Assembly (NCBI RefSeq): GCF_003265325.1 | Contig: NZ_QGNX01000003.1 | Span: forward strand, 310,001-374,000 | Length of the DNA: 64,000 bases | Direction of reading: 5' to 3' | From: Oceanibium sediminis | Lineage (GTDB): Bacteria > Pseudomonadota > Alphaproteobacteria > Rhodobacterales > Rhodobacteraceae | Part shown: in pieces, positions 1 to 8,448 of the stretch | Layout of the letters: each line of letters opens with the position of its first letter | How positions within the stretch are numbered: the first letter of the stretch is position 1 | Position numbers and translations under genes: made by a program | Notes under the pieces: model-generated | The model's input: the letters and a program-made list of their open reading frames with translations, nothing else | The model's database searches: none | What the model was told of the DNA's origin: nothing

Positions 1-147
1 AACGGCGCGATGCGGCTGACCCCGAACGCGGCGCTGAACGTCGCCTCGCTGAAGGACCAGCTGGACTGGTTCAAGGCCGAGGACCTGGTGGACCAGGACA
101 TCGCTTTCGAAACGGTGGTCGACAGCAGCTACGTAGAGTCGGTGTGA
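1..147 (+). CDS. ABC importer substrate-binding protein, C-terminal fragment (NitT/TauT type)
   Basis: Only the last 48 codons lie in the window; the reading frame is open from base 1 and stops with TGA at 145-147. The fragment (…LKDQLDWFKAEDLV… …VVDSSYVESV) resembles the C-terminal end of periplasmic NMT1/SsuA-like binding proteins, where helices preceding a short tail carry a 'W-F-K/V' pattern. The call is supported mainly by the two genes immediately downstream, an ATPase and a permease of the same importer class. The ligand cannot be told from this fragment. A hairpin follows the stop codon. Confidence 0.6.
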   Translation, partial: NGAMRLTPNAALNVASLKDQLDWFKAEDLVDQDIAFETVVDSSYVESV

Positions 148-155
148 TACCCGGC

Positions 156-184
156 GCCGGGGCGGCGGGTTTGTCCGCCCCGGC
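156..184 (+). other. Intercistronic hairpin between binding-protein and ATPase genes
   Basis: A perfect 10-bp stem (156-165 GCCGGGGCGG pairing with 175-184 CCGCCCCGGC) with a 9-base loop sits 8 bases after the binding-protein stop codon. No T-tract follows, so it looks like an mRNA-stabilising or attenuating element rather than a full terminator. Such placement is common where the binding protein is needed in excess over the membrane components. Confidence 0.55.
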
Positions 185-223
185 CCTTCCATCCCCCTGA
201 AAAGCAAGAAGGAAGCGGGCCAC

Positions 224-991
224 ATGTACCTGTCCCTGCGCGGCCTGAGCCACAGCTATGGCACGACCGAGGTGCTCTCGGACATCTCCCTGACGGTGCC
301 TTCGGGGCAGATCGTCTGCCTTGTTGGCCCGTCGGGCTGCGGCAAGTCCACCCTGCTTCGCATGGTCGGCGGGCTGGAACGCCCGGACCGGGGCGAGGTG
401 TTGCAGGTCGGCGCCCCGCCGGAGGGGTGCCTGAACCCGCTGACCTTCGTGTTCCAGGATTTCGCTCTGCTGCCCTGGCGCACCGTGGAGGGCAACATCC
501 GCGTCGTGCTGGAGGATCACCGCATCCGCCGTGAGCGTGCGAAGGAAATCGTGGCGGACGTGCTGGCACGCACGCGGCTGACGGATTTCGCCCGCGCCCT
601 GCCGCGCCAGTTGTCGGGCGGCATGAAGCAGCGCGTGGCCATCGCCCGCGCGCTGGCGGTGAACCCCGCCGTGATGCTGATGGACGAGCCGTTGTCCGCG
701 CTGGATGCGCAGACCCGCGAATTGCTGATGGACGACCTCGTTTCGCTCTGGTCGCGGGAGCCGTTCACGGCGCTTTACGTGACGCACAACCTGTCCGAGG
801 CAGTGCGCCTTGGCCACCAGGTCGTGGTGCTCTCGCGCCGTCCGGGGCGTATTCGCGAGATCGTCCAGATCGACACCCCGCTCGCGGAACGCGGCCTCGG
901 CAACCCGGAGCTGGAGCGTCACCAGAAACACCTGTGGGAGGTCATGCGCGACGAAGCCCGCGCCGCCGATGAGGAGCTGCTCGATGACTGA
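224..991 (+). CDS. ABC transporter ATP-binding protein, NitT/TauT (SsuB/TauB) family
   Basis: This 255-residue protein is the cytoplasmic ATPase of an importer. Walker A GPSGCGKST is at residues 35-43, the Q-loop FQDF at 77-80, the signature LSGGMKQR at 130-137 and Walker B VMLMDEP at 150-156, followed by the D-loop SALD, so all catalytic elements are intact. Length fits the SsuB/TauB/NrtD family. The start at 224 follows an AAGGAAG-type ribosome site. The stop overlaps the permease start by 8 bases, showing translational coupling. Substrate could be a sulfonate, nitrate, thiamine precursor or similar; the sequence does not decide. Confidence 0.9.
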   Translation: MYLSLRGLSHSYGTTEVLSDISLTVPSGQIVCLVGPSGCGKSTLLRMVGGLERPDRGEVLQVGAPPEGCLNPLTFVFQDFALLPWRTVEGNIRVVLEDHRIRRERAKEIVADVLARTRLTDFARALPRQLSGGMKQRVAIARALAVNPAVMLMDEPLSALDAQTRELLMDDLVSLWSREPFTALYVTHNLSEAVRLGHQVVVLSRRPGRIREIVQIDTPLAERGLGNPELERHQKHLWEVMRDEARAADEELLDD

Positions 992-1793
992 GGTGACAAT
1001 GCCCGAGAAAAGCCGCGCCGTCCCCTTCCGGGGCGGCGGTTTCCGCCCCCGCCCGGTGCGCTTCGTCGGGCTCGGGGTGTTCGTGGTGCTGATCGCGCTG
1101 GTCGAATGGGGCACGCGCGCGGGTTGGATTTCCGCGCTGACGCTGCCACGCCCCTCGGACGTGCTGGCGACCTTTGGCGAGCTCTACCGCTCCGGCGCGC
1201 TCTGGGAGCATCTGTCGGTTTCGCTGGTGCGGCTGAGCGTCGGCTCGGCCATCGGCGTGTCCGCCGGGGTGGGCATCGGTATCCTGATCGGGCTGTTCTC
1301 GCTGATCCGCGCGGGGCTGGTGCCCTTGGTGGCGGCGCTGTTCCCGATCCCGAAGATCGCCCTGCTGCCGCTGTTCGTGATCTGGTTCGGCATCGACGAA
1401 GGTTCGAAATACGCGCTGATCGCGCTGGGCACCTTCACGCCCACGGTGGTGGCGACCTATGGCGCGGTGGACAACGTGGACCGCACACTGATCCGCATGG
1501 GCCAAAGCTTCGGCCTGTCCTGGCTGTCCATCGTGCGCAAGATCGTGCTGCCCGGCGCGATGCCCGGCATCCTGTCGGGGTTGCGGATCAGCCTGGCGAT
1601 CGGGATCATCCTGCTGGTTGCCGCAGAAATGCTGGGCGCGACCCATGGCGTCGGGTCCTACATTCTTCAGGCGGGTTCGCTTTATGACCTTGAGCGTTTG
1701 TTCGCCGGGGTCACCATCCTGTCGGTGCTGGGGGTAACAGTCAGCGGACTGATCGGACTGGTGGAAAAGCGCGTGCTGAACTGGCGCGCCTGA
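984..1793 (+). CDS. ABC transporter permease, NitT/TauT (SsuC/TauC) family
   Basis: A 269-residue inner-membrane protein with about six hydrophobic segments and the BPD_transp_1 EAA loop around residues 171-200 (RMGQSFGLSW…VLPGAMPGIL), which docks on the ATPase. I start it at ATG 984, which overlaps the end of the ATPase gene by 8 bases; the frame is open farther upstream but that part only shadows the ATPase gene. With its neighbours it completes a three-component importer whose substrate is unknown. Two strong hairpins follow the gene and separate it from the convergent patD operon. Confidence 0.9.
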   Translation: MTEVTMPEKSRAVPFRGGGFRPRPVRFVGLGVFVVLIALVEWGTRAGWISALTLPRPSDVLATFGELYRSGALWEHLSVSLVRLSVGSAIGVSAGVGIGILIGLFSLIRAGLVPLVAALFPIPKIALLPLFVIWFGIDEGSKYALIALGTFTPTVVATYGAVDNVDRTLIRMGQSFGLSWLSIVRKIVLPGAMPGILSGLRISLAIGIILLVAAEMLGATHGVGSYILQAGSLYDLERLFAGVTILSVLGVTVSGLIGLVEKRVLNWRA

Positions 1794-1801
1794 GTCTGTT
1801 T

Positions 1802-1868
1802 GCCGCCCGTCCGGGTGCGGAACCCGGACGGGCGGCCCTGTGCAGGCCGGTTGGGGGGCCGGCCTGTA
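1802..1868. terminator. Tandem hairpins between convergent operons
   Basis: Two inverted repeats lie in the 92-base gap between the permease gene (+) and patD (-). The first is a perfect 15-bp stem (1802-1816 with 1822-1836) and a 5-base loop; the second is an 8-bp perfect stem (CAGGCCGG 1843-1850 with CCGGCCTG 1859-1866) extendable by two weaker pairs. Neither has a clear T-tract. Placement suggests they end transcription or protect 3' ends from both sides. Confidence 0.65.
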
Positions 1869-1885
1869 CCGCGATCGGTGGGCGA

Positions 1886-3310
1886 TCAGTGGGCGATCAT
1901 CACGTGGCGCACGGCGGTGTAGTCCTCCAGCGCATAGATGGACATGTCCTTGCCATAGCCGGACTGCTTCAGCCCGCCGTGGGGCATTTCCGTGGTCAGC
2001 ATGAAATGCGTGTTGATCCAGGTGCAGCCGTATTGCAGTGCCGCCGAGTATTCCATCGCCTTGCCGATGTCGCTGGTCCACACCGATGAGGCCAGCCCGT
2101 ACTGGCTGTCGTTCGCCCAGTCCACCACCGGATCATCATCCGTGAAGCGGGTGACGGAGACGACGGGACCGAAGACCTCACGCTGCACGATCTCGTCCGA
2201 CTGGAGCGCGCCTGCCACGACGGTGGGCTTGTAGTAGTAGCCCGCGCCGTCGTGCTGGGCGCCGCCGGTCGTGATCTCGATATGCTTCTGCTCGGCGGCG
2301 CGCTGCACGAAACTGTCCACCCGGTCACGCTGGCGGGGGGAGATCAGGGGCGGGATCTCGTTCAACGTGTCGTCCGCATTGGCATAGACGATGCTGGCCG
2401 CCGCGTCGGTCAGTTCCGCCACCAGCTTGTCGTAGATCCCCGCGCCCGCGTAGACGCGGCAGGCGGCGGTGCAATCCTGCCCGGCGTTGTAGAAGCTGAA
2501 GGCCTTCAGCCCCTCCACCACGCGGCCAAGGTCCGCGTCGTCCAGCACGATCACCGGGGCCTTGCCGCCCAGTTCCAGGTGGGTGCGCTTCACGCTTTTC
2601 GAGGCGGCCATAAGCACCTTTTTCCCCGTCGCCACGTCCCCGGTAATGGAGATCATGTCGACGCCCGCGTGGTTGATCAGCGTGTTGCCGACACTGCCGC
2701 CCTGTCCGACGATCACGTTGACCACGCCTTCGGGCAGGATGTCGGCCAGGATCTTCGCAAAGGCCAGCGCGGTCAGCGGTGTCTGTTCCGACGGCTTCAT
2801 CACCACCGTGTTGCCGCCCGCAAGGGCAGGGGCCAGCTTCCAGGCCATCATCATCAGCGGGTAGTTCCACGGCGCGATGGAGGCGACAACGCCGATGGGA
2901 TCGCGCCGGATCATGCTGGTGTGCCCGGCCAGGTAGTTGCCCGCCACCGGCCCGTGCATGTTGCGCACCGCCCCGGCAAAGAAGCGGAAGCAATCGGCGA
3001 CGGCGGGGATTTCCTCGTTCCGGACCTCGTTGATGGGCTTGCCGCAGTTCAGCGCCTCCAGCCGGGCCAGTTCGTCCAGGTTCGCCTCGACCGCGTCGGC
3101 GATTGCCAGCAGCAGGGCGGAACGCTCACCCGGGGTGGTCTTCGACCAGCCCTTGAAGGCGGCGCGGGCGGCGCTGACCGCGCGCTCGATCTGGCCGGGG
3201 TCGGCCTCGGGCATTTGCAGGATCACCTCGCCGGTGCGGGGGTTGAGCACGTTTTCCGCCGTGTCGGTCCCGGTCTCGAACGCGCCGCCGATGAGCATGT
3301 TGGTTTGCAT
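1886..3310 (-). CDS. patD: Gamma-aminobutyraldehyde / betaine-aldehyde-type dehydrogenase (PatD/YdcW)
   Basis: A 474-residue NAD-dependent aldehyde dehydrogenase, predicted to oxidise 4-aminobutanal from putrescine breakdown to GABA in the cytoplasm. The fold's key residues are present: Asn149 (PWNYP), Lys172 (MKPSE), Glu246 (LELGG) and nucleophile Cys280 (NAGQDC). Segments such as [11 protein letters not shown]-like and [10 protein letters not shown], with the C-terminal [11 protein letters not shown], closely match E. coli YdcW/PatD as I recall it. It is the last gene of a ydcS-T-U-V-W-ordered operon, 16 bases after the ydcV-like gene, with a GGGAGAG ribosome site. A betaine-aldehyde role is the main alternative. 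The aminotransferase that makes the aldehyde is not in this window. Confidence 0.88.
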   Translation of the reverse strand: MQTNMLIGGAFETGTDTAENVLNPRTGEVILQMPEADPGQIERAVSAARAAFKGWSKTTPGERSALLLAIADAVEANLDELARLEALNCGKPINEVRNEEIPAVADCFRFFAGAVRNMHGPVAGNYLAGHTSMIRRDPIGVVASIAPWNYPLMMMAWKLAPALAGGNTVVMKPSEQTPLTALAFAKILADILPEGVVNVIVGQGGSVGNTLINHAGVDMISITGDVATGKKVLMAASKSVKRTHLELGGKAPVIVLDDADLGRVVEGLKAFSFYNAGQDCTAACRVYAGAGIYDKLVAELTDAAASIVYANADDTLNEIPPLISPRQRDRVDSFVQRAAEQKHIEITTGGAQHDGAGYYYKPTVVAGALQSDEIVQREVFGPVVSVTRFTDDDPVVDWANDSQYGLASSVWTSDIGKAMEYSAALQYGCTWINTHFMLTTEMPHGGLKQSGYGKDMSIYALEDYTAVRHVMIAH

Positions 3311-3326
3311 GGGTCTCTCCCTTTTG

Positions 3327-4133
3327 TCACTTGCCCTGGCCGGCGACCGTGTCGGTGCCGCGGGTGAGGTAATAGGCGCCGAGGATCGGCAGGAACGTCA
3401 CGAGCACCACGACCATCGCCACCACGTTGGTGACGGGCCGCTGGCGGGGGCGGACCAGTTCTTCGAGCATCCAGATCGGCAGGGTCTGCTGCTGCCCGGC
3501 GGTGAAGGTGGTCACGATCACCTCGTCGAAGCTGAGCGCGAAGGCCAGCATCCCGCCCGCCAGAAGTGCTGTGGAGATATTGGGCAGGATCACGTAGCGG
3601 AAGGTCTGGAACGCGTTCGCGCCCAGGTCCATCGAGGCTTCGACCAGGCTGCCGCTGGTGCGCCGGAACCGCGCTACGGCGTTGTTGTAGACGACCACCA
3701 CGCAGAAGGTCGCGTGGCCCAGCACGATGGTCCAGAAGCTGAACGGAATGTCCGCTAGGTTGAAGGCCGAGCGCAGCGAAATCCCGGTGATGATGCCCGG
3801 CAGGGCGATCGGCAGGATCACCAGCAGCGATATCGCCTCGCGCCCGAAGAAGCGGGTGCGCGCCACCGCGGCTGCGCACAGCGTGCCGAGGATCAGCGCG
3901 ATCACCGTGGAAATCGCCGCGACGCGCAGGGAAAGGGACAATGCCTCCCAGACGTCGGGGCGCGCCCAGGTGACGCCGAACCACTTCAGCGTCAGACCGG
4001 GGGGCGGCCATTGGTAGCTTTTGTCCTCAGTCGTGAAGGCATAGGCGAAGATCAGCAGGATCGGCAGGTGCATGAACAGCAGCCCGGCGGCGGCCGCGAT
4101 TTTCAACCCGAGGGAGGCGCGCTCAGAGTGCAT
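3327..4133 (-). CDS. ydcV: Polyamine-type ABC transporter permease (PotC/YdcV family)
   Basis: A 268-residue inner-membrane permease with an N-terminal anchor ([20 protein letters not shown]) and the usual six-segment BPD_transp_1 layout, including the EAA loop near [20 protein letters not shown]. The start chosen is ATG at 4133, overlapping the previous gene by 11 bases and preceded by a GGGGG ribosome site; an earlier in-frame start lies inside the upstream gene. Families of this kind (PotC, YdcV) pair with a PotB-type permease to import spermidine or putrescine. Order and neighbours match E. coli ydcSTUVW. Confidence 0.88.
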   Translation of the reverse strand: MHSERASLGLKIAAAAGLLFMHLPILLIFAYAFTTEDKSYQWPPPGLTLKWFGVTWARPDVWEALSLSLRVAAISTVIALILGTLCAAAVARTRFFGREAISLLVILPIALPGIITGISLRSAFNLADIPFSFWTIVLGHATFCVVVVYNNAVARFRRTSGSLVEASMDLGANAFQTFRYVILPNISTALLAGGMLAFALSFDEVIVTTFTAGQQQTLPIWMLEELVRPRQRPVTNVVAMVVVLVTFLPILGAYYLTRGTDTVAGQGK

Positions 4134-5070
4134 CGAATGCCCCCATGCGACGGGCGACATACAGGTAGACGCCCATGATCAGGATCGGCACGACCGCGAA
4201 GGCGGCGGCCAGCGGGATGTTCCCCGCCGTGCCCTGGAACTGGTAGACGGCCTGCCCGATCATCCGTGCGGAGGTGCCCACGATCTGGGGAATGATGTAG
4301 TCCCCCAGCGTCAGCGAGAAGGTGAAGATCGACCCCGCCACCACGCCGGGCAGCGCCAGCGGCAGCAGCACGTGGCGAAACGTCTGCGCCGGGCGCGCGC
4401 CGAGGTCGCCGGAGGCTTCGAGCATGGAGCGCGGCACACGCTCCAACGCGGCCTGGATCGGCAGGATCATGAACGGCAGCCAGACATAGAGGAACACCAG
4501 GAACGTGCCCGTCCAGCTGACCGAAAGCGAGTTTCCCCCGACAACCGGCAGCGACAGGTAGGCTTCCAGCAGCCAGGTCAGGTGCAGCGTCTCGAACAGC
4601 CAGCTGAGGATGCCCTCCTTGGCCAGGATCAGCTTCCAGGAATAGACCTTGACCAGGTAGCTCGACCACAGGGGCAGCATGACGCCCAGGTAGAACAGCG
4701 CCTTCCAGCGGCCCCGCGCGTAGCGGGCCGCGTAGTAGGCCACCGGAAAGCCGATGATCGCCGCCGCTGCCGTGACGCTGGCCGCCATGGCGACGGTGCG
4801 CAGGATGATGTCCATGTTGGACGCGCGGAACAGCTCTCCATAGGTGCTGAGGGTCAGCTCGTAGCTGATCAGCCCGGAAAACGGGTCAATGGAGAAGAAG
4901 CTTTGCGCCAGCAGCGCGAACAGCGCGCCGAGGTAGATGACCCCGAGCCACAGCGCAGGTGGCAAGATCAGCAGCAGGATCAGCAGGCCCGGGCGGCGCC
5001 ACAACAGGTCCGACATCCGGCCCATTGGGCCGGGCCGCGCAGGCGTGCCGCTGTGGGCCGTGTCAGCCAT
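4123..5070 (-). CDS. ydcU: Polyamine-type ABC transporter permease (PotB/YdcU family)
   Basis: A 315-residue inner-membrane protein: a first membrane segment near residues 28-55 ([20 protein letters not shown]), a long periplasmic stretch, then the BPD_transp_1 core with the EAA motif in [21 protein letters not shown]. It overlaps the ATPase gene by 8 bases at its start and the second permease by 11 bases at its end, so the four transport genes appear to be translated as one coupled unit. The role inferred is one half of a putrescine/spermidine channel; other amine or amino-acid cargo is possible. Confidence 0.87.
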   Translation of the reverse strand: MADTAHSGTPARPGPMGRMSDLLWRRPGLLILLLILPPALWLGVIYLGALFALLAQSFFSIDPFSGLISYELTLSTYGELFRASNMDIILRTVAMAASVTAAAAIIGFPVAYYAARYARGRWKALFYLGVMLPLWSSYLVKVYSWKLILAKEGILSWLFETLHLTWLLEAYLSLPVVGGNSLSVSWTGTFLVFLYVWLPFMILPIQAALERVPRSMLEASGDLGARPAQTFRHVLLPLALPGVVAGSIFTFSLTLGDYIIPQIVGTSARMIGQAVYQFQGTAGNIPLAAAFAVVPILIMGVYLYVARRMGAFDAL

Positions 5071-6055
5071 TGCCGCGCTCCATCAGGTGCAGCGCGTCCT
5101 CGTCCCAGCCGATGCGCACGCTGTCCCCGGTGGCGGGGACGGGCTGGCCCTTTTGCAGCAGCGCGGACAGGGGCGTGCCCGCCACGTCCAGCGTCAGCCG
5201 CGTCACCGCGCCAAGGAAGGCCTGCCCGGTGACGCGGGCTTCCAGCCCGCCTTCGGATTGCAGGTGCACCGCCTCGGGGCGCAGGCTGGCGTGGGCCTTT
5301 CGCCCGGTCAGCCGCGCGACCATCTCGGGGGGCAGCACGTTGGAGGAGCCGACGAAATCCGCCACGAAGGGGGTTTCGGGGCGGTCATAGATATCCTCGG
5401 GGCGGCCGACCTGCTGGATGCGCCCCTCGCTGAAGACGGCGACGCGGTCGGCCATGGACAGCGCCTCGCCCTGGTCGTGGGTGACGAAGACGAAGGTGAT
5501 GCCGAGCTGGCGTTGCAGGCCCTTCAGCTCCACCTGCATCTGCTCGCGCAGCTTCAGGTCAAGCGCGCCCAGGGGTTCGTCCAGCAGCAGCACCTTGGGC
5601 TTGTTGACCAGCGCGCGGGCCAGCGCCACGCGTTGCCGCTGCCCGCCCGACAGGGCCGAGGGCTTGCGCTCGGCGTAGCCGGGCATCGCCACCATCTCCA
5701 GCGCCGCATCGGCGGCGGCATGGCGTTCCGCCTTGCCCATGCCCGCGATCATCAGCCCGTAGGCGACGTTGTCGCGCACGTTCAGGTGGGGAAACAGCGC
5801 GTAATCCTGGAACACGGTGTTCACCGGCCGGCGGTAGGGCGGTACCGTGGCGGAGGGCTTGCCGAAGATCTCGATCTCGCCCGCGGTGGGTTTCTCGAAC
5901 CCCGCGATCAGGCGCAGGCAGGTGGTCTTGCCCGACCCCGACGGCCCCAGCATGGCGAAGAATTCGCCTTCTGCGACCTCCAGGTTGACGGCATCCACGG
6001 CGCGCACGGGGCCGTAATGGCGCGAGACCTTGCGAAAGGCGACTGCTGTTGTCAT
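5063..6055 (-). CDS. ydcT: Polyamine-type ABC transporter ATP-binding protein (PotA/YdcT family)
   Basis: A 330-residue ATPase: Walker A GPSGSGKTT at 37-45, signature LSGGQRQR at 135-142, Walker B VLLLDEP at 155-161, H-loop in FVTHDQGEAL, and a C-terminal TOBE-like region of roughly 90 residues typical of the PotA/MalK group. I use ATG 6055, preceded by GGGAA; an upstream in-frame start would add 18 residues unlike the family. It is the energy subunit of the ydcSTUV-like importer. A strong hairpin separates it from the binding-protein gene upstream. Confidence 0.9.
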   Translation of the reverse strand: MTTAVAFRKVSRHYGPVRAVDAVNLEVAEGEFFAMLGPSGSGKTTCLRLIAGFEKPTAGEIEIFGKPSATVPPYRRPVNTVFQDYALFPHLNVRDNVAYGLMIAGMGKAERHAAADAALEMVAMPGYAERKPSALSGGQRQRVALARALVNKPKVLLLDEPLGALDLKLREQMQVELKGLQRQLGITFVFVTHDQGEALSMADRVAVFSEGRIQQVGRPEDIYDRPETPFVADFVGSSNVLPPEMVARLTGRKAHASLRPEAVHLQSEGGLEARVTGQAFLGAVTRLTLDVAGTPLSALLQKGQPVPATGDSVRIGWDEDALHLMERGNG

Positions 6056-6071
6056 GGAACTTCCCGGTAGC

Positions 6072-6106
6072 GGCCCGCCGCGCGCGCCAAAGGCGCGGGG
6101 CGGGCC
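6072..6106 (-). other. Intercistronic hairpin between ydcS- and ydcT-like genes
   Basis: An inverted repeat with outer arms GGCCCGCC (6072-6079) and GGCGGGCC (6099-6106) and an inner stem CGCGCC (6083-6088) / GGCGCG (6092-6097) around an AAA loop fills the 63-base gap after the binding-protein gene. It has no T-tract on the transcribed minus strand. A 3' stabiliser or partial attenuator that raises binding-protein mRNA over transporter mRNA is the likely role. Confidence 0.55.
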
Positions 6107-6118
6107 CATTGGTCTGGA

Positions 6119-7282
6119 TCAGCGGCCGCCGATCACGCCGATGTAGTCGGATACCCAGCGATAGTAGGGCACGCACTCGCCCTGGCTTTCGCAGCTGCTC
6201 ACCGGGGTCTGCCAGAAGCTGATCCGCTCGAAATCGTCGAAACCGTTGGTGGTGCAGCCCTCGGCGGTCTGCATGCCGCGCCCGTCGGTGCAGGCGGCGG
6301 GCACGGCGGGGTTCGCGCCGAACCAGACCGACAGGTCCGACATCAGGTTCGAGGTGAGCGTGTGCTCCATCCACATGTAGGAGCAGTTCGGGTTTTCCGC
6401 GTCCACATGCATCATCGTGGTGTCGGCCCAGCCTGTCGCGCCCTCTTCGGGGATGACGCTGGCGATGGGCGCGCCGTCGCCTTTCAGCAGGTTGACCTGG
6501 AACGGCCAGGAGCCGGAGGCGGCCATGCCCTCGTTCTTGAAGTCGTCGATCTGGATGAAGGCGTCATGCCAGTAGCGGCTGACCAGCGTGCGCTGCGTCC
6601 GCAACAGGTTCAGCGCGGCATCGTACTGGTCCTGGTTCAGCTCGTAGGGGCTTTCGATGCCAAGCTCGGGTTGGTGCGTCATCAGGTAGAGCGCGGCGTC
6701 GGCGATGTGGATCGGCCCGTCATAGGCCTGCACGCGCCCCTCGTTCGGCTGCCCGTCGGGCAGGTTCATCGGCTCGAACACCACGTTCCAGGAGGTGGGC
6801 GGGCTGTCGCCGAAAACCTCGGTGTTGTACATCAGCACGTTCGGGCCCCACATGTAGGGCACGCCGTAGTGCTGCCCGTCCACGTAGTACCAGGGCGCTT
6901 CCTTCAGGCGGTCATCGATGGTGTCCCAGCTCGGGATGAGCGAGATGTTCACCGGCTGCACCCGCTTGCCCGCGATCATCCTGAGCGAGGCGTCGCCCGA
7001 CGCTGTCACGAGGTCGAAGCCGCCCTCGTTCATCAGCGCCACCATCTCGTCCGAGGTGTTGGCGGTCTTGACGTTGACCATGCAGCCGGTGGCTTCCTCG
7101 AAACCGGTGACCCAGTCGAACTCGGCCATCGTCTCGCCCCGCTCGATATAGCCGGGCCAGGCGACGATGTTCAGCGCGCCTTCGCCTTCGCCGATCTCGG
7201 TCATCATCTGGGCCATGGCCGGGGTCACCGCCATACCGACGGCGAGTGTGAGGGCAGTACAGGACTTCAGGACGGATTTCAT
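6119..7282 (-). CDS. ydcS: Periplasmic polyamine-type substrate-binding protein (YdcS/PotD family)
   Basis: A 387-residue secreted binding protein. Residues 1-24 form a Sec signal peptide (KSVLKSCTALTLAVGMAV, cleavage after AMA). The mature part holds features shared with YdcS/PotF-type proteins: AWPGYIERGE, the stretch VNVKTANTSDEMVALM, DLVTASGDASLRMIAGKRVQP and YGVPYMWGPNVLMYN. Start ATG 7282 has a GGGGAGAG ribosome site; an earlier in-frame start is less likely because it would put eight residues before the signal. First gene of the transport-dehydrogenase operon, 117 bases downstream of the LysR gene. Confidence 0.88.
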   Translation of the reverse strand: MKSVLKSCTALTLAVGMAVTPAMAQMMTEIGEGEGALNIVAWPGYIERGETMAEFDWVTGFEEATGCMVNVKTANTSDEMVALMNEGGFDLVTASGDASLRMIAGKRVQPVNISLIPSWDTIDDRLKEAPWYYVDGQHYGVPYMWGPNVLMYNTEVFGDSPPTSWNVVFEPMNLPDGQPNEGRVQAYDGPIHIADAALYLMTHQPELGIESPYELNQDQYDAALNLLRTQRTLVSRYWHDAFIQIDDFKNEGMAASGSWPFQVNLLKGDGAPIASVIPEEGATGWADTTMMHVDAENPNCSYMWMEHTLTSNLMSDLSVWFGANPAVPAACTDGRGMQTAEGCTTNGFDDFERISFWQTPVSSCESQGECVPYYRWVSDYIGVIGGR

Positions 7283-7399
7283 CGGACTCTCCCCAAATTG
7301 GCGCATTGGTGCGCTTCGGGTTCAAGGATGCGGAGGAATCGGGATTATCGCAAATTCAATTATCAGAACGGTCGGTATCGGTTTTTCCGAACGAAAACC
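7283..7399 (-). promoter_or_regulatory. Gap upstream of the ydcS-like operon, likely promoter/LysR-operator region
   Basis: These 117 bases between the LysR gene and ydcS are clearly richer in A and T than their surroundings. They contain an interrupted dyad TCGG-TTTTT-CCGA near 7379-7391 and the AT-rich run around 7345-7365. LysR proteins often bind such T-N11-A dyads ahead of the operon they control, so this is where I would expect the operon promoter. No single box is convincing enough to name. Confidence 0.35.
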
Positions 7400-8308
7400 C
7401 TAGCGCTGCTTCACCTCGTGCTGGGCCTGCGCCACGGCTACGAACTCGCGCGCGGCGTCTGAAATCGCCGAGCCGCGCCGCCAGATCAGGCCCACCTGCA
7501 CCACCGGCAGGGTGCCGGACACGTCGCGGCTGTGGATCCGGTCACCCTCCAGCGACCAGGGCCGGTAAACGAGGTCGGGCAGCAGCGCCACGCCCGCGCC
7601 GGTGGCGACCAGCGAGCGCACCGCCTCGACCGAGCGGGTGCGAAAGGCGATACGGGGGCGTTTTCCGAAGGCGGACAGGAGTTTGACCGCCTCCTGCTCC
7701 ATTTCGTCCACGTCCAGAACGATAAGCTGTTCGTCCGCGACATCGGACAGGGCGATGCTTTGCTGGCGGTTCAGCGGGTGATCGATCGGCAGCCACAGCC
7801 GGAAGGACGACACTTCCAGGATCTCCGATTGCAGGGCCTGGGCGTTGCGCAGGTTGCTGGTGACCATCACCGCGACGTCCAGCTCGCCCCCGATGATCAG
7901 GTGTTCCAGGTATTCGGCCGTATCCTCGACCGCGGTGACATCGACATCCGGGTTCAGCCGCCGGTAGCGCGACAGCACGTCCGACAGCACGTAGCCCGCG
8001 GTGAGCGAGGTCACCCCGAGGTTCAGCCGCCCCGTGACCCGATGCGCCCCGGCCGAGGCGACGCGGGTGGCGTTGGCGACCTCGGCCAGGATGGAGATCG
8101 CGTGACGCAGGAACTGCTGGCCTTCGGGGGTGATCGTCATGCCGCGGGGCTGGCGGATGAACAGCTGCACGCCGAGGTAGGATTCCAGTTCCTTGATCGC
8201 CTCCGTCACCGCGCTCTGGGAAATCGACAGCGCCTGCGCGGCCTTGCTGACCGAGGCCTGGTTGGCGGCGGCGACGAAGTAGCGAAGCTGTTTGAGGGTC
8301 AGGGACAT
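7400..8308 (-). CDS. LysR-family transcriptional regulator
   Basis: A 302-residue LysR regulator with the N-terminal winged helix-turn-helix at residues 3-62 (LKQLRYFVAAANQASVSKAA…SQSAVTEAIKELE) and a substrate-binding-like effector domain thereafter. I start it at ATG 8308 because the helix-turn-helix begins right after it; the frame is open upstream but that part shadows the flavoprotein gene. It lies just upstream of, and on the same strand as, the polyamine-type operon, and is a reasonable candidate to sense the imported amine. In E. coli the equivalent operon is controlled by a GntR/MocR-type protein instead. Confidence 0.88.
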   Translation of the reverse strand: MSLTLKQLRYFVAAANQASVSKAAQALSISQSAVTEAIKELESYLGVQLFIRQPRGMTITPEGQQFLRHAISILAEVANATRVASAGAHRVTGRLNLGVTSLTAGYVLSDVLSRYRRLNPDVDVTAVEDTAEYLEHLIIGGELDVAVMVTSNLRNAQALQSEILEVSSFRLWLPIDHPLNRQQSIALSDVADEQLIVLDVDEMEQEAVKLLSAFGKRPRIAFRTRSVEAVRSLVATGAGVALLPDLVYRPWSLEGDRIHSRDVSGTLPVVQVGLIWRRGSAISDAAREFVAVAQAQHEVKQR

Positions 8309-8448
8309 TGCGGTCCGATCTGCTGCGTTCAGCGCCGTTTGGCGCGCGGGGGGCTGGCCGCCCGTGTCGGTCCTTTCTAGGTCAGGTCCTTGTTTTGGCC
8401 AAAGGTTTTTCGCGCTGCCGCTGTGCCGGTGGCTGGAGACGCCCCCGC

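Noticed and set aside
8394-8403. TTTGGCCAAA palindrome in the gap between the flavoprotein and LysR genes as a LysR operator
   Set aside because: A 10-base palindrome alone is weak evidence, and it lies upstream of lysR but not next to the operon it might control.
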